Below the pieces are notes generated by a model. The model saw nothing but the letters and a program-made list of their open reading frames with translations, ran no database searches and was not told where the DNA came from. 64,000 bases of DNA, taken from positions 620,001-684,000 of the forward strand of contig NZ_FOGR01000004.1 of NCBI RefSeq assembly GCF_900111275.1, read 5' to 3'. The stretch is from Rhizobium sp. NFR03. Lineage in GTDB: Bacteria; Pseudomonadota; Alphaproteobacteria; Rhizobiales; Rhizobiaceae. Positions 33,384 to 41,327 of this stretch are shown in pieces. The number at the start of each line of letters is the position of its first letter. Positions within the stretch are counted from its first letter, which is position 1. The position numbers and the translations under genes were made by a program.

Positions 33384-35476
33384 TCGGTCATGCGCAGCAG
33401 ATCCCAGGTGCTGGACGAGGCCGTGCCGGGCTGCTGGAGGCTGATGGCGTTCAGCCGGCTGCGGAATTCATCGGCGACGGTCTGCGCGGCCGTCTGGTCG
33501 CGCATGACGCGTGCCCGGATGAAGATCATGAGTTCCGTCCGCTTCGCAATGTCGTTGCGCGTGCGGAAGGCTGCGCCGATGATCGGCAGCTTGCCGAGAA
33601 CAGGTACGCCGTCCGTGCTTTTTTGCCGCTTTTCCTGCACGAGACCGCCGATGACGATGCTCTGGCCATCGCCGATGACGACCGTGGACGAAACCTTGCG
33701 CTGGCGGATCGTCGGGGAATCGATACCCGAGGTGGTCGTGTTGACCACGTCGCTCACCTCCTGGTCGATATCCAGCAGGATATGGCCGTTGGAACTGATG
33801 CGCGGCGTGACGTTGAGGATGACGCCCGTGTCCTTCATCTCGACCTTCGTGACCGTGTTGTCCCCGATATCGGACGTCCGGCTTTCGCTGACGGTCGGCA
33901 CCTGGTCGCCGATCTGAAGCTTCGCCGTGCGGTTGTCGAGAACGGTGAGTGTGGGCGACGAGACCACCTTCACGTCGGTGATGCGGGACAGCGCATTGAG
34001 AACCGCGCGAAAATCCGTGCTTTTCGCGGAGTAGGTGAAGCCGGACGTATCGTTTGCGATATTCCCGTCGTCGTCGTTGGTGAACTTGAACACGTTGGCG
34101 GCGCCCAGCGAGTAGCGCAGGCCGAATTTCAGCGTGTCGTCGAGCGTTGCCTCGGCGATGACAGCCTCGATCAGCACCTGGCTCGGCATGCGGTCAAGCC
34201 GTGTCAGCATGCCCAGAAGCCGGTCGTAGTCGCGGCGGGAAGCGACAATGACGAGGGAATTATTGGCCTCGTCCGCCACCACGGAGATATTGCCCGGATT
34301 GGAGGCGGAGCCGTTTCCACCCGCCGCCATCGCCGTTGCCAACCGGTCGTCCGTCGTGCCGTCCTGCAGGGTCGCCCGTTCCGGCGTCGAGAGGGCGGAC
34401 AGGGCGCTGCTGCCGGCCGTGCCGTTGCCCAGCGAGTTTTGGACGATGGCCGCCAGTTCCTTCGCCGTGCGGTTCTCGACCTTGTAGATGAACGTCTGCC
34501 CGGTGTGGCCGGCCGCCGCATTGTCGAGGCGAGCAATGATCGTGCGGGCCCGGTCGAGGTAAACGCGGCGCGGGGAGATGACGAGAATGGCTTCCAGCTC
34601 CCGGCTCGGAAGGAATTTTACGGTGCCCGCACTCTCCTCGGCGCCGGCATTGAACAAAGCCTCGAGCTGCTTGACGAGAACCGCAGGGTCCGCGCCCGAG
34701 GAGAGCGGGAAGATGGAGGCGGACATGCCCCTCATCCAGTCCACATCGAAAAGGGTGATCGTCTCCTGCATCGTGTTGAGTTCTGCATTCGTGCCGGTCA
34801 GCACCAGCATGTTGCGCTGCGTATCGACGCGCAGGACGCCCTCCGGCGCGATCGACTTGACTATCCTCTCCATCTCGGTCGCCGACGTGAAGGCGAGGGG
34901 GACGATGCGGGCCTGTTGACCGGTCGAAACGTCTCCGCCGTTCGACACCCTCACCGAACCGGTCTTCACCCCGTCCAGCACGCCGATCATGAAGGTATCG
35001 CCCTGCCTGGAGATGCCGTATCCGCGCGCCGATAGCACGGCCTCGAACGTATCGACCAAAGCCTGTTTCGACATCGGACGCGTGGTCTGCAGCGTCACCG
35101 TGCCGGAGATGGCATCGGAAACGGAAAAATTCTTTTTGAGGATTTCGGAGAAAACGGCCTTCGCTGCCATCGCAATCGGCACATTGACCAGATTGAGCGT
35201 CACCTTGTCGCCACGATCCTCAAAGGCCGGACGCGAAGGACCTGTGCTTTCTTCCGACAGAAGCGAGATTTCGCCGTTGCCCCGGGCCACCTGACCGCCG
35301 GGATAGGCTGGCTGACGCGCACCGCTCGGCAGCGGCGCGCTGAGGGACTGCGTTGCCTCCAGCCCCGTGCGTCCGCCTGCAACCGAGGGTTCTTTCGGGG
35401 TGCAGCCCGAAAGTGTCACGCCCGTTGCGGCAAGCAGTGCGACCGGAAGGCAGCATGTCCGAAGTTGTTTGCGCAC
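33380..35476 (-). CDS. gspD: Type II secretion outer-membrane secretin GspD (lipoprotein)
   Basis: A 698-residue secretin. The N-terminus is a lipoprotein signal with lipobox TLSGC (Cys25), so an outer-membrane pilotin may be unnecessary. N0-N3 domains cover about residues 85-440 (VTLNLVNVPIAMAAKAVFSE; IVPLAFTSATEMERIVKSI; TGQTFIYKVENRTAKELAAIV). The beta-barrel secretin core has PTLTVLDNRTAKLQIGDQVP and the signature VPVLGKLPIIGAAFR. The start is a GTG with GAGAGAGC upstream. It heads the gspDK unit. A CtrA-type site lies 53 bp upstream. Confidence 0.94.
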   Translation of the reverse strand: MRKQLRTCCLPVALLAATGVTLSGCTPKEPSVAGGRTGLEATQSLSAPLPSGARQPAYPGGQVARGNGEISLLSEESTGPSRPAFEDRGDKVTLNLVNVPIAMAAKAVFSEILKKNFSVSDAISGTVTLQTTRPMSKQALVDTFEAVLSARGYGISRQGDTFMIGVLDGVKTGSVRVSNGGDVSTGQQARIVPLAFTSATEMERIVKSIAPEGVLRVDTQRNMLVLTGTNAELNTMQETITLFDVDWMRGMSASIFPLSSGADPAVLVKQLEALFNAGAEESAGTVKFLPSRELEAILVISPRRVYLDRARTIIARLDNAAAGHTGQTFIYKVENRTAKELAAIVQNSLGNGTAGSSALSALSTPERATLQDGTTDDRLATAMAAGGNGSASNPGNISVVADEANNSLVIVASRRDYDRLLGMLTRLDRMPSQVLIEAVIAEATLDDTLKFGLRYSLGAANVFKFTNDDDGNIANDTSGFTYSAKSTDFRAVLNALSRITDVKVVSSPTLTVLDNRTAKLQIGDQVPTVSESRTSDIGDNTVTKVEMKDTGVILNVTPRISSNGHILLDIDQEVSDVVNTTTSGIDSPTIRQRKVSSTVVIGDGQSIVIGGLVQEKRQKSTDGVPVLGKLPIIGAAFRTRNDIAKRTELMIFIRARVMRDQTAAQTVADEFRSRLNAISLQQPGTASSSTWDLLRMTE

Positions 35477-35528
35477 GCCTTGCTCTCTCGGTGGGCCATT
35501 GACTTTAACAAGATGTAAACAGTCGTCG

Positions 35529-35543
35529 TTAAATTAGGGTTAA
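35529..35543. promoter_or_regulatory. CtrA-type binding site (TTAA-N7-TTAA) upstream of gspD
   Basis: TTAAATTAGGGTTAA is an exact match to the TTAA-N7-TTAA consensus of CtrA, the alphaproteobacterial cell-cycle regulator. It is centred about 60 bp upstream of the gspD start. The match is seen; its use is inferred. Confidence 0.45.
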
Positions 35544-35864
35544 CTTTATGGGCTGTCGCTTTTTCAAAGCCATGTCGCCAAAACGCAGATTTTACCGCAT
35601 TTCCGTTTGTCATTCGATATTCATAAGGATGACATTGATCGCCGATGGCGCGAATGACAGGCGTCATTGCCGCGCGTTTGACATGGAAAACTCCTGTCAA
35701 CGCCTTGCCGGACAAGGGTTTTCACTTGGAGAATGCATGCCTCCGCAGTGACCGCTCCACCGCCTGGTCATGATGCACATCGTGAATATTAAGCAATATC
35801 GGCGAATTCGCCTGCCAGTGCCGGTTGCAGGCTCCGGTTAACTTTATCCAGTGGCATGACGCTG

Positions 35865-35882
35865 ATATAGGAATTCCTATAT
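35865..35882. promoter_or_regulatory. Perfect 18-bp palindrome before the Sco-like gene
   Basis: ATATAGGAATTCCTATAT is its own reverse complement and ends 16 bp before the ATG at 35899, just ahead of the ribosome site AGGAAA. It has the form of an operator for a dimeric repressor. I cannot name the regulator; a copper- or redox-responsive one would fit the neighbouring genes. Confidence 0.5.
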
Positions 35883-35898
35883 TAGACAGGAAACGGAT

Positions 35899-36492
35899 AT
35901 GCCTCTTCTTTCTAGCGTGTTTTACGGTGTTCTGCTTGCAGGCATTCTGCTGGTTCAAACGGCGTCCGCGTCGGCTCAGGACATGGCAGCATCCGTGCCA
36001 CCAGGACTGGTTGATCAGCAAGGCCGCACCTTCGACGCAGCCTCGCTCAAGGGCCGCTGGCATCTGATGTATTTCGGTTTCACGCATTGCCCCGAAGTCT
36101 GCCCGACATCGCTGTTCGAAATGACGGCCGCCCTCGACTTGCTGGCGCCCGTCCAGCAGGAACAGATTACGCCTGTCTTCGTCACCGTCGACCCCAAGCG
36201 TGACACGCCGGAGCTGATGGCCGCCTACGTCAAGCCGCTCGGCCATGGCATTGTCACAGTCAGCGGAGACGTCGAGGCCATCGATCGCTTCGCCATCAGC
36301 CGCCGGATCGTCGCAGTGCGCAATATTCAGGATGGCCCCGATTACACTGTGGACCATACGAGTTCCGTTCAACTCCTCGACCCCCAGGGTCGCGAGGTCG
36401 AACGTTTTCCCTACGACATGGACTATCACGAAGTCAGTAGACGGATCGGCACGCATATGAGCGCATCTGCGGGTCCCAACCTTTTGAAATAA
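35899..36492 (+). CDS. Sco1/SenC-family copper chaperone
   Basis: A 197-residue exported thioredoxin-fold protein with signal peptide ending ASASAQ. The copper-binding CxxxC is FTHCPEVCPTS (Cys64, Cys68) and the third ligand His153 is in YTVDHTSSVQLL. Sco proteins deliver copper to, or reduce the cysteines of, periplasmic copper sites, classically in cytochrome oxidase. No cytochrome oxidase genes are nearby. Instead, 54 bp downstream on the same strand lies a galactose-oxidase-like copper enzyme, so this copy may serve that enzyme. A perfect palindrome lies just upstream. Confidence 0.88.
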   Translation: MPLLSSVFYGVLLAGILLVQTASASAQDMAASVPPGLVDQQGRTFDAASLKGRWHLMYFGFTHCPEVCPTSLFEMTAALDLLAPVQQEQITPVFVTVDPKRDTPELMAAYVKPLGHGIVTVSGDVEAIDRFAISRRIVAVRNIQDGPDYTVDHTSSVQLLDPQGREVERFPYDMDYHEVSRRIGTHMSASAGPNLLK

Positions 36493-36546
36493 TGAACCCA
36501 ATTTGTCGGAAGGACTCTCCGACATATATATTTAAGGAGATAGATA

Positions 36547-39090
36547 TTGACCTGGACCCACCCGTTCCCTTCGCCGCATCTGCGGCCTAATCATCGCGCA
36601 GCCCGCCGGACATCGGCCCTGATAAGTCTCTTTTGTCTCGTCTCGTCGCCCGCGCTCGCCGGACCCCCAAATGTAGAGGGGGCGTGGAGCCCCGTGACGG
36701 CCTGGCCACGTATACCGATTCATGCGGCTCTGCTTCCGGACGGTAAGGTTGCGACCTTCGGTGCCAACCCTCGCAACGACCAGGGAGGGCTCGATGTTGA
36801 TATTTGGGATCCCAAGCTCGGCCTTGGCAACGACAGCCATATTACTTTGCCGAACGGGATCGATGTCGACAGCTTCTGCGTCGGCCAGGTGCTGGAACCG
36901 TGGAGCGGAAACCTGCTCATGGTCGGCGGCTCGACCAACGCGGCCGACAGAAACACCTTCAAGACGGAAAACTTTTCCTTCAAGACGAAGCGAATGACAC
37001 GGCTTCAGGACGTGCGCTATCCACGCTGGTACGCCACGACGACGTCACTGCCGGATGGTCGCATCATCGTGAATGGCGGCGTGAAACCCTATGACGGATC
37101 GGCGGATGCCAGTACGACAGCGGAGATCTACGCGCCCGGCAATGGCTGGACCGTGCTGAACGGCACGACGCAACCCCGCCAGCCTGCGGACGACAAGGAA
37201 CGGCGCTACTGGTATCCGCACGTGTACCCGACCGAAGGCAATAAGGTCTTCGTCGTCGCCGGCAAGGTGATGTACCGTATCGGATATGACGGAAACGGGT
37301 CGGTCGGCGATTTCCAGGCGTTCACCGGGACGAACTGGGGCGGCACGTCCACTGCCGTGATGTTTGCACCGAACAAGATCCTGCAGTTCGGCGGAGGCAT
37401 CACCCACAACGAGGATCAATCGGCGCCCCCCGGCTCGAAAAATGCGTCGATTATCGATTTCTCGACCTACCCCTACAAGGTCACGGAAACCGGAGCCATG
37501 GCCTATGGCCGGCACTGGCTGACAGGCACGCTTCTGCCGACGGGCGAAGTGCTGGCGACCGGTGGTGCCGAAGGCAACAATACCATGAACAAGGTGGCTT
37601 ATGCCGCCGAGATCTGGAACCCGAACACGGGACAGTGGCGCGTCGGCGCGTCGATGAGGACGCCGCGCCTGTATCACTCCTCTGCCCTTCTTCTGCCGGA
37701 CGGTCGCGTTCTCGTTGGGGGTGGCGGCGCGCCTGGTCCGATCATTGGAAACAATGTCGAGATCTATTCGCCGCCTTATCTTTTCGACGCCAACGGGTAT
37801 AGCGCCAAGCGACCGGAGATTGCGAGCGAACCCGGCATCGTCAAGCTGGGTCAGACCGTAACCGTGCAGGCGACCGGCCCGCGTCCGATCACGCGGTTCA
37901 CGATGATCAAGACGGGTTCCGTCACGCACAGCTTCAACACGGATCAGCGTTTCCTCGATGTGCCCTTCACGAAGAACGGGGACAGCTACGACCTGAAGAT
38001 CACGTCCAGCGCCCTCGAAGCGACACCGGGATACTACATGCTCTTTGCGCTCGACGAGCAGGGCGTGCCGTCGATCGCCCGGATGATGCGTCTTCCATCC
38101 CCGATAGCCGATAACGGCGACCTTCCCCCGACGGGGCAGAACGGAGAGACCGGCGGCTTCGTCACCGTGGCACCGGGTACAACCGGAACTCCCGGTACGG
38201 GCAACGGCGAGGTGGCTACCGTGCCGGCTCACGGAGTGACCAAGCCGCTGATCGCGGCACACTCAAATCTCTGCCTGTCCGTGCAGGGCGGCTCCAATGC
38301 CGACGGCGCCCAGATCGTTCAGGAAACCTGCACCGGTGCTCCCATTCAGCAGTGGACGTGGAATGCGGTCAATGGCGGTTACACGCTGGTCAACAAGCAG
38401 ACCAACAAGTGCCTGGACGATTACGGGTTCAACAAAAACGACGGCGCCAAGCTGAACCAGTGGACCTGCCTTGCCAACGACGCGCAGATCTGGCGGCCGA
38501 CGCAGACAAACCGAGGCCTGACGATGACGGTCAAGGCTAGTAACAAGTGCCTCGACGTTCTCGGCGCTTCGCTTGCCAACGGCGCGACGGTGACACAATG
38601 GGCGTGTAACGGACAGGCCAATCAGGCCTGGCTCACAGGGCCGCGGTCGAAAATTCCCGACAACGGCACGACAGCATCGCTCGTCGCCTCCCACTCCAAC
38701 CTCTGCTTGTCAGTTCAAGGCGGCTCCTATGCGGATGGTGCCCAGATTATTCAGGAAAGCTGCACCGGGGCTGCCATTCAGCAATGGACATGGAAGGCGG
38801 TCAACGGCGGCTACACGCTGGTCAATAAGCAGACCAACAAGTGCCTGGACGACTACGGATTCAGCAAAAATGACGGTGCCAAGCTGAACCAGTGGACCTG
38901 CCTTGCCAACGATGCGCAGATCTGGCGTCCAACCGAGACCGACAAGGGGCTGACGATGACGGTAAAGGCCAGCAACAAGTGCCTCGACGTTCTCGGTGTC
39001 TCGCTTGCCACCGGCGCTACGGTCACGCAATGGGTCTGTAACGGACAAGGCAACCAGGCCTGGCGTGCCTCCGTCACGGTCGGCGGATAA
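36547..39090 (+). CDS. Galactose oxidase/glyoxal oxidase-like copper radical oxidase with two ricin-B lectin domains
   Basis: An 847-residue exported protein. The start is TTG at 36547 with a strong AAGGAG 7 nt upstream; the signal peptide ends SSPALA (residue 38). A kelch beta-propeller (about 45-415) and a C-terminal Ig-like domain (about 420-515) carry all residues of the copper radical site of this family: Cys111 and Tyr162 (the Cys-Tyr cofactor), Tyr376-His377 (RLYHSSALLLPDGRV) and His461 (SVTHSFNTDQR). A Gly/Thr linker leads to two ricin-B beta-trefoils (about 568-697 and 712-842) with repeated QxW motifs. Such enzymes oxidise primary alcohols or aldehydes to make hydrogen peroxide; the lectins suggest binding to polysaccharide. 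The adjacent Sco protein may load copper and the adjacent type II system may export it. Confidence 0.9.
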   Translation: MTWTHPFPSPHLRPNHRAARRTSALISLFCLVSSPALAGPPNVEGAWSPVTAWPRIPIHAALLPDGKVATFGANPRNDQGGLDVDIWDPKLGLGNDSHITLPNGIDVDSFCVGQVLEPWSGNLLMVGGSTNAADRNTFKTENFSFKTKRMTRLQDVRYPRWYATTTSLPDGRIIVNGGVKPYDGSADASTTAEIYAPGNGWTVLNGTTQPRQPADDKERRYWYPHVYPTEGNKVFVVAGKVMYRIGYDGNGSVGDFQAFTGTNWGGTSTAVMFAPNKILQFGGGITHNEDQSAPPGSKNASIIDFSTYPYKVTETGAMAYGRHWLTGTLLPTGEVLATGGAEGNNTMNKVAYAAEIWNPNTGQWRVGASMRTPRLYHSSALLLPDGRVLVGGGGAPGPIIGNNVEIYSPPYLFDANGYSAKRPEIASEPGIVKLGQTVTVQATGPRPITRFTMIKTGSVTHSFNTDQRFLDVPFTKNGDSYDLKITSSALEATPGYYMLFALDEQGVPSIARMMRLPSPIADNGDLPPTGQNGETGGFVTVAPGTTGTPGTGNGEVATVPAHGVTKPLIAAHSNLCLSVQGGSNADGAQIVQETCTGAPIQQWTWNAVNGGYTLVNKQTNKCLDDYGFNKNDGAKLNQWTCLANDAQIWRPTQTNRGLTMTVKASNKCLDVLGASLANGATVTQWACNGQANQAWLTGPRSKIPDNGTTASLVASHSNLCLSVQGGSYADGAQIIQESCTGAAIQQWTWKAVNGGYTLVNKQTNKCLDDYGFSKNDGAKLNQWTCLANDAQIWRPTETDKGLTMTVKASNKCLDVLGVSLATGATVTQWVCNGQGNQAWRASVTVGG
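38260..39075 (+). repeat. Tandem duplication of the ricin-B lectin module within the oxidase gene
   Basis: Two copies of a lectin module, offset by exactly 432 bp (144 codons), begin at 38260 and 38692. Long stretches are identical at protein level, for example GGYTLVNKQTNKCLDDYGF and GAKLNQWTCLANDAQIWRP. Many third positions differ, so the duplication is not very recent but is under protein-level conservation. Confidence 0.85.
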
Positions 39091-39100
39091 GGTTTCATAT

Positions 39101-39125
39101 CGGCGGCCCTCGAAAAGGGCCGCCG
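39101..39125 (+). terminator. Intrinsic-type terminator after the oxidase gene
   Basis: CGGCGGCCCT and AGGGCCGCCG form a perfect 10-bp stem with loop CGAAA, 11 bp after the stop at 39090. Only ATCTT follows, so the T-tract is weak. Confidence 0.65.
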
Positions 39126-39489
39126 ATCTTGCCGAGCCGTTGGGACAGTCCGAGATGAAACACCTGGCAAAGCCGGGGACGTGCTGGAGGCGGCCAAAGC
39201 ATCGTTCGATGCGGTTGCTGTTTGCAGGCGTTCACGCCATGAGAAGTGCCGAACCATTATGCCTTGGCACGCTGAGATGGGCTGACTTTGAACCGCGGCT
39301 GATGATCCCGGCCTCTCGCTTGATCCGACTATCCTTGCCTGGCTGTTGCCGGTCCTGGATGCGTCATGATCTCCTTGCCGTGTTCGGTTGCAAACGCCTC
39401 GTCACTTATCTAGATACTGGTACGCCATAATATAGCTTTGGTTTGGTTCTGCATACCGCGACCGGCTATGATATCGATATCAGGGGCAG
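39126..39489. other. Non-coding stretch upstream of the GntR gene
   Basis: No gene or mobile element recognised in these 364 bases. Regulatory sites are confined to the last 75 bases: the repeated operator at 39418-39427 and the palindrome TGATATCGATATCA at 39469-39482, which abuts the ribosome site of the GntR gene. Confidence 0.45.
39418..39427. promoter_or_regulatory. GntR regulon operator, copy 1 (TGGTACGCCA)
   Basis: TGGTACGCCA, followed by TAATA, lies 63 bp before the GntR gene. The same element, TGGTAYGCCA, recurs at 40345-40354 and, inverted, at 44067-44076. It is close to the TGGTATACCA type of site bound by FadR-subfamily GntR proteins. Autoregulation is inferred. Confidence 0.55.
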
Positions 39490-40188
39490 ATGATGACGGC
39501 GGGATTAAGCGATTTCGGGATCAAGGTTGAGCGTCCGACGAAGACGCTGCGGGAACTGGCGCTGGAGAAGGTGCGCGAAGCCATCGTCAGCGGTCATTTC
39601 AAGCCGGGCGACCGTCTGGTCGAAAGAGATCTCTGCGCGCAGCTCGGCGTCAGCCGGACCATCGTCCGCGAAGTTCTGCGCCATCTCGAATCGGAAGGCC
39701 TTGTGGCCAATCTCCTCAACAAGGGACCGATCGTCGCCCTGCTCGATCCCGGCGAAGCCCGGCAGATCTACGAAATCCGGGGCGCGCTGGAAGGCATGGC
39801 CGCAAGGCTTTGCGCCGAGCGCGGCGACCCGTCCATTGTTTCCGCGCTGGAAGAGGCCCTGCACGGAATCCGCCGCTCTTACGGCGAGAAGGACATGGGC
39901 GGCGTGTTGACGCATACCTCCGCTTTCTACCACGCGCTGTTCAGCAAGGTCGATCGCCAGGTGGCGTGGGGCATCGTCAATCTGCTGACCGTGCGGATAA
40001 ACCATCTCCGGTCGATGACCATCAAGACGGATAACCGCCACGTCGAAGGCCCGGCCCAGATGGAACGCATCATCGAAGCCATACGGCAAGGGGACGGCGA
40101 GGGCGCGTACCGTGCCGCCATGGACCACGTGGATAGCGCGGCCGCCATTGCCGAAGCCGTGATCGCAAACCAGACGCCATCGGCCTGA
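39490..40188 (+). CDS. GntR-family transcriptional regulator (FadR/FCD type)
   Basis: A 232-residue regulator with a winged helix (SGHFKPGDRLVERDLCAQLGVSRTIVREVLRHL, about residues 35-67) and an FCD domain with metal-type histidines (HTSAFYHALF, HVEGPAQMERIIEAI and a late MDHVDSA). AGGGGCAG precedes the start; a second ATG lies 3 bp later. It is followed by the importer and oxidative catabolic genes, before which copies of the same operator recur. It is probably the regulon's repressor, released by a pathway substrate. Confidence 0.87.
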   Translation: MMTAGLSDFGIKVERPTKTLRELALEKVREAIVSGHFKPGDRLVERDLCAQLGVSRTIVREVLRHLESEGLVANLLNKGPIVALLDPGEARQIYEIRGALEGMAARLCAERGDPSIVSALEEALHGIRRSYGEKDMGGVLTHTSAFYHALFSKVDRQVAWGIVNLLTVRINHLRSMTIKTDNRHVEGPAQMERIIEAIRQGDGEGAYRAAMDHVDSAAAIAEAVIANQTPSA

Positions 40189-40344
40189 ATTGTAGCACAG
40201 AGGCGCGGCGTGCGCTCCCGCCCCCTCGCTCCGCGAGATCCTTGTTAGAATTTACCGGTCGTTTCAAGGCCATACGTGCCGTTGACGCATCGACGTCGTG
40301 AAAACGCTACAGCCGCGCTTGACACCCTCGTTTCATTGATGGGA

Positions 40345-40354
40345 TGGTATGCCA
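40345..40354. promoter_or_regulatory. GntR regulon operator, copy 2 (TGGTATGCCA)
   Basis: TGGTATGCCA lies 31 bp before the binding-protein gene at 40385 and 21 bp after a TTGACA (40319-40324) that may be the -35 element. It is the same sequence as the inverted copy before 44102. A repressor bound here would block the importer and alcohol dehydrogenase genes. Confidence 0.6.
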
Positions 40355-40384
40355 TAATTAATAATACAAGAGCGGAGCAAGATC

Positions 40385-41245
40385 ATGACTGGGAAGAACC
40401 GATTTTTCTGCCATGCAAGTGCAACGACGAGAATTATTGTTTATGGAGCCGCGCTGTCCCTTCTTGCAGGCTCGGTCCTGGCGCAGGACTGCCAGCCCAG
40501 GATTTCCGACGACAAGCTGACCAAGCCCGGCCATCTTGTCATGGCGACGAGCCCGACGCTTCCGCCGATGGCCTATGCAGACAAGAACGGCACGCTGATG
40601 GGCATGCGCATCGAGATCGGTGTCGAGGTCGCCAAGCGGCTCTGCCTCACGCCCGAATATATCAGCACGGAATATGCAGCCATGGTTCCCGGCCTGCAGG
40701 GCGGCCGCTGGGACATGATCAATGCCGGCCTGTTCGTCACTGCCGAGCGCCGCAAGATCCTTTTCATGATCCCTTATGAGAATCTCGCCATCAGCATTTC
40801 CACGGTGGTGGGAGGCGCGGACCCGATCAACAAGATCGACGATCTCGCGGGGAAGACGGTCAGCACGGATATCGGTGGCTATGCCGAGCGCAAGATCAAG
40901 GAACTCAACGCCGACTTCGCCAAGCGCGGCCTGCCGGAAATGACGATCAACCTGTTCGACAACTACGCCACCGTCTATCAGGCGCTTCGGGCCGGCCAGG
41001 TGCAGGCGGCCGTGTCGATCGATCCGGTTGCCAAGCAGTATCAGGACCGCGGCGAATTCACCCATGCGCTGTCCGGCATGTACCCGACGCCCGGATCGTT
41101 GTCGTTCGGCAACAAGGATATCGCCGAAGCCGTCTCCACCGCTCTCAAGGAGATGAAGGCCGACGGCGCGCTCGACAAGATCATGTCGGCCTATGGCGTG
41201 ACGCAGGCCCCCGGCGATCTCGCCGTCCTCGGACAGGACGGCTGA
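40385..41245 (+). CDS. Polar amino acid-type ABC importer substrate-binding protein (SBP_bac_3)
   Basis: A 286-residue periplasmic binding protein. The signal peptide spans about residues 1-34 (LSLLAGSVLAQ). Family 3 features are GHLVMATSPTLPPMAYADKNGTLMGMRIEIGVEVAKRLC, VPGLQGGRWDMINAGLFVTAERRK and LAGKTVSTDIGGYAERKI. It feeds permease 41328-42017 and ATPase 42030-42776. The ligand is unknown; family members bind amino acids and related zwitterions. It is the first gene after an operator of the local GntR protein. Confidence 0.9.
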   Translation: MTGKNRFFCHASATTRIIVYGAALSLLAGSVLAQDCQPRISDDKLTKPGHLVMATSPTLPPMAYADKNGTLMGMRIEIGVEVAKRLCLTPEYISTEYAAMVPGLQGGRWDMINAGLFVTAERRKILFMIPYENLAISISTVVGGADPINKIDDLAGKTVSTDIGGYAERKIKELNADFAKRGLPEMTINLFDNYATVYQALRAGQVQAAVSIDPVAKQYQDRGEFTHALSGMYPTPGSLSFGNKDIAEAVSTALKEMKADGALDKIMSAYGVTQAPGDLAVLGQDG

Positions 41246-41327
41246 TCCGCCTCTTCGATTTCCCCACCTCGTCATCATGACGGCGGAGCGATCCGTCGCG
41301 CATGCTCGTGCCTGAATTGGAGACAAC

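Larger units (their letters stand above)
35477..35898. other. Divergent regulatory gap between gspD and the Sco-like gene
   Basis: No gene recognised in these 422 bases. They hold a perfect TTAA-N7-TTAA at 35529-35543, a 12-bp palindrome GGCGAATTCGCC at 35801-35812 and an 18-bp perfect palindrome at 35865-35882. The section next to gspD is AT-rich and probably carries its promoter. Confidence 0.5.

Noticed and set aside
33623-35035. A 470-codon plus-strand open frame opposite gspD
   Set aside because: It is a shadow of the secretin gene with no recognisable motif, ribosome site or membrane or globular pattern.
37045-38262. A 405-codon minus-strand open frame opposite the copper radical oxidase
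   Set aside because: The plus strand encodes an enzyme with all catalytic residues; the reverse frame shows no family features.
38260-39075. Direct repeats that could suggest a CRISPR-like or satellite array
   Set aside because: There are only two copies, 432 bp long, in frame, encoding ricin-B lectin domains; this is a protein-domain duplication.
39126-39430. Possible integrase or transposase remnant downstream of the oxidase gene
   Set aside because: I could not find any conserved recombinase or transposase motif in any frame, and there are no flanking inverted or direct repeats.
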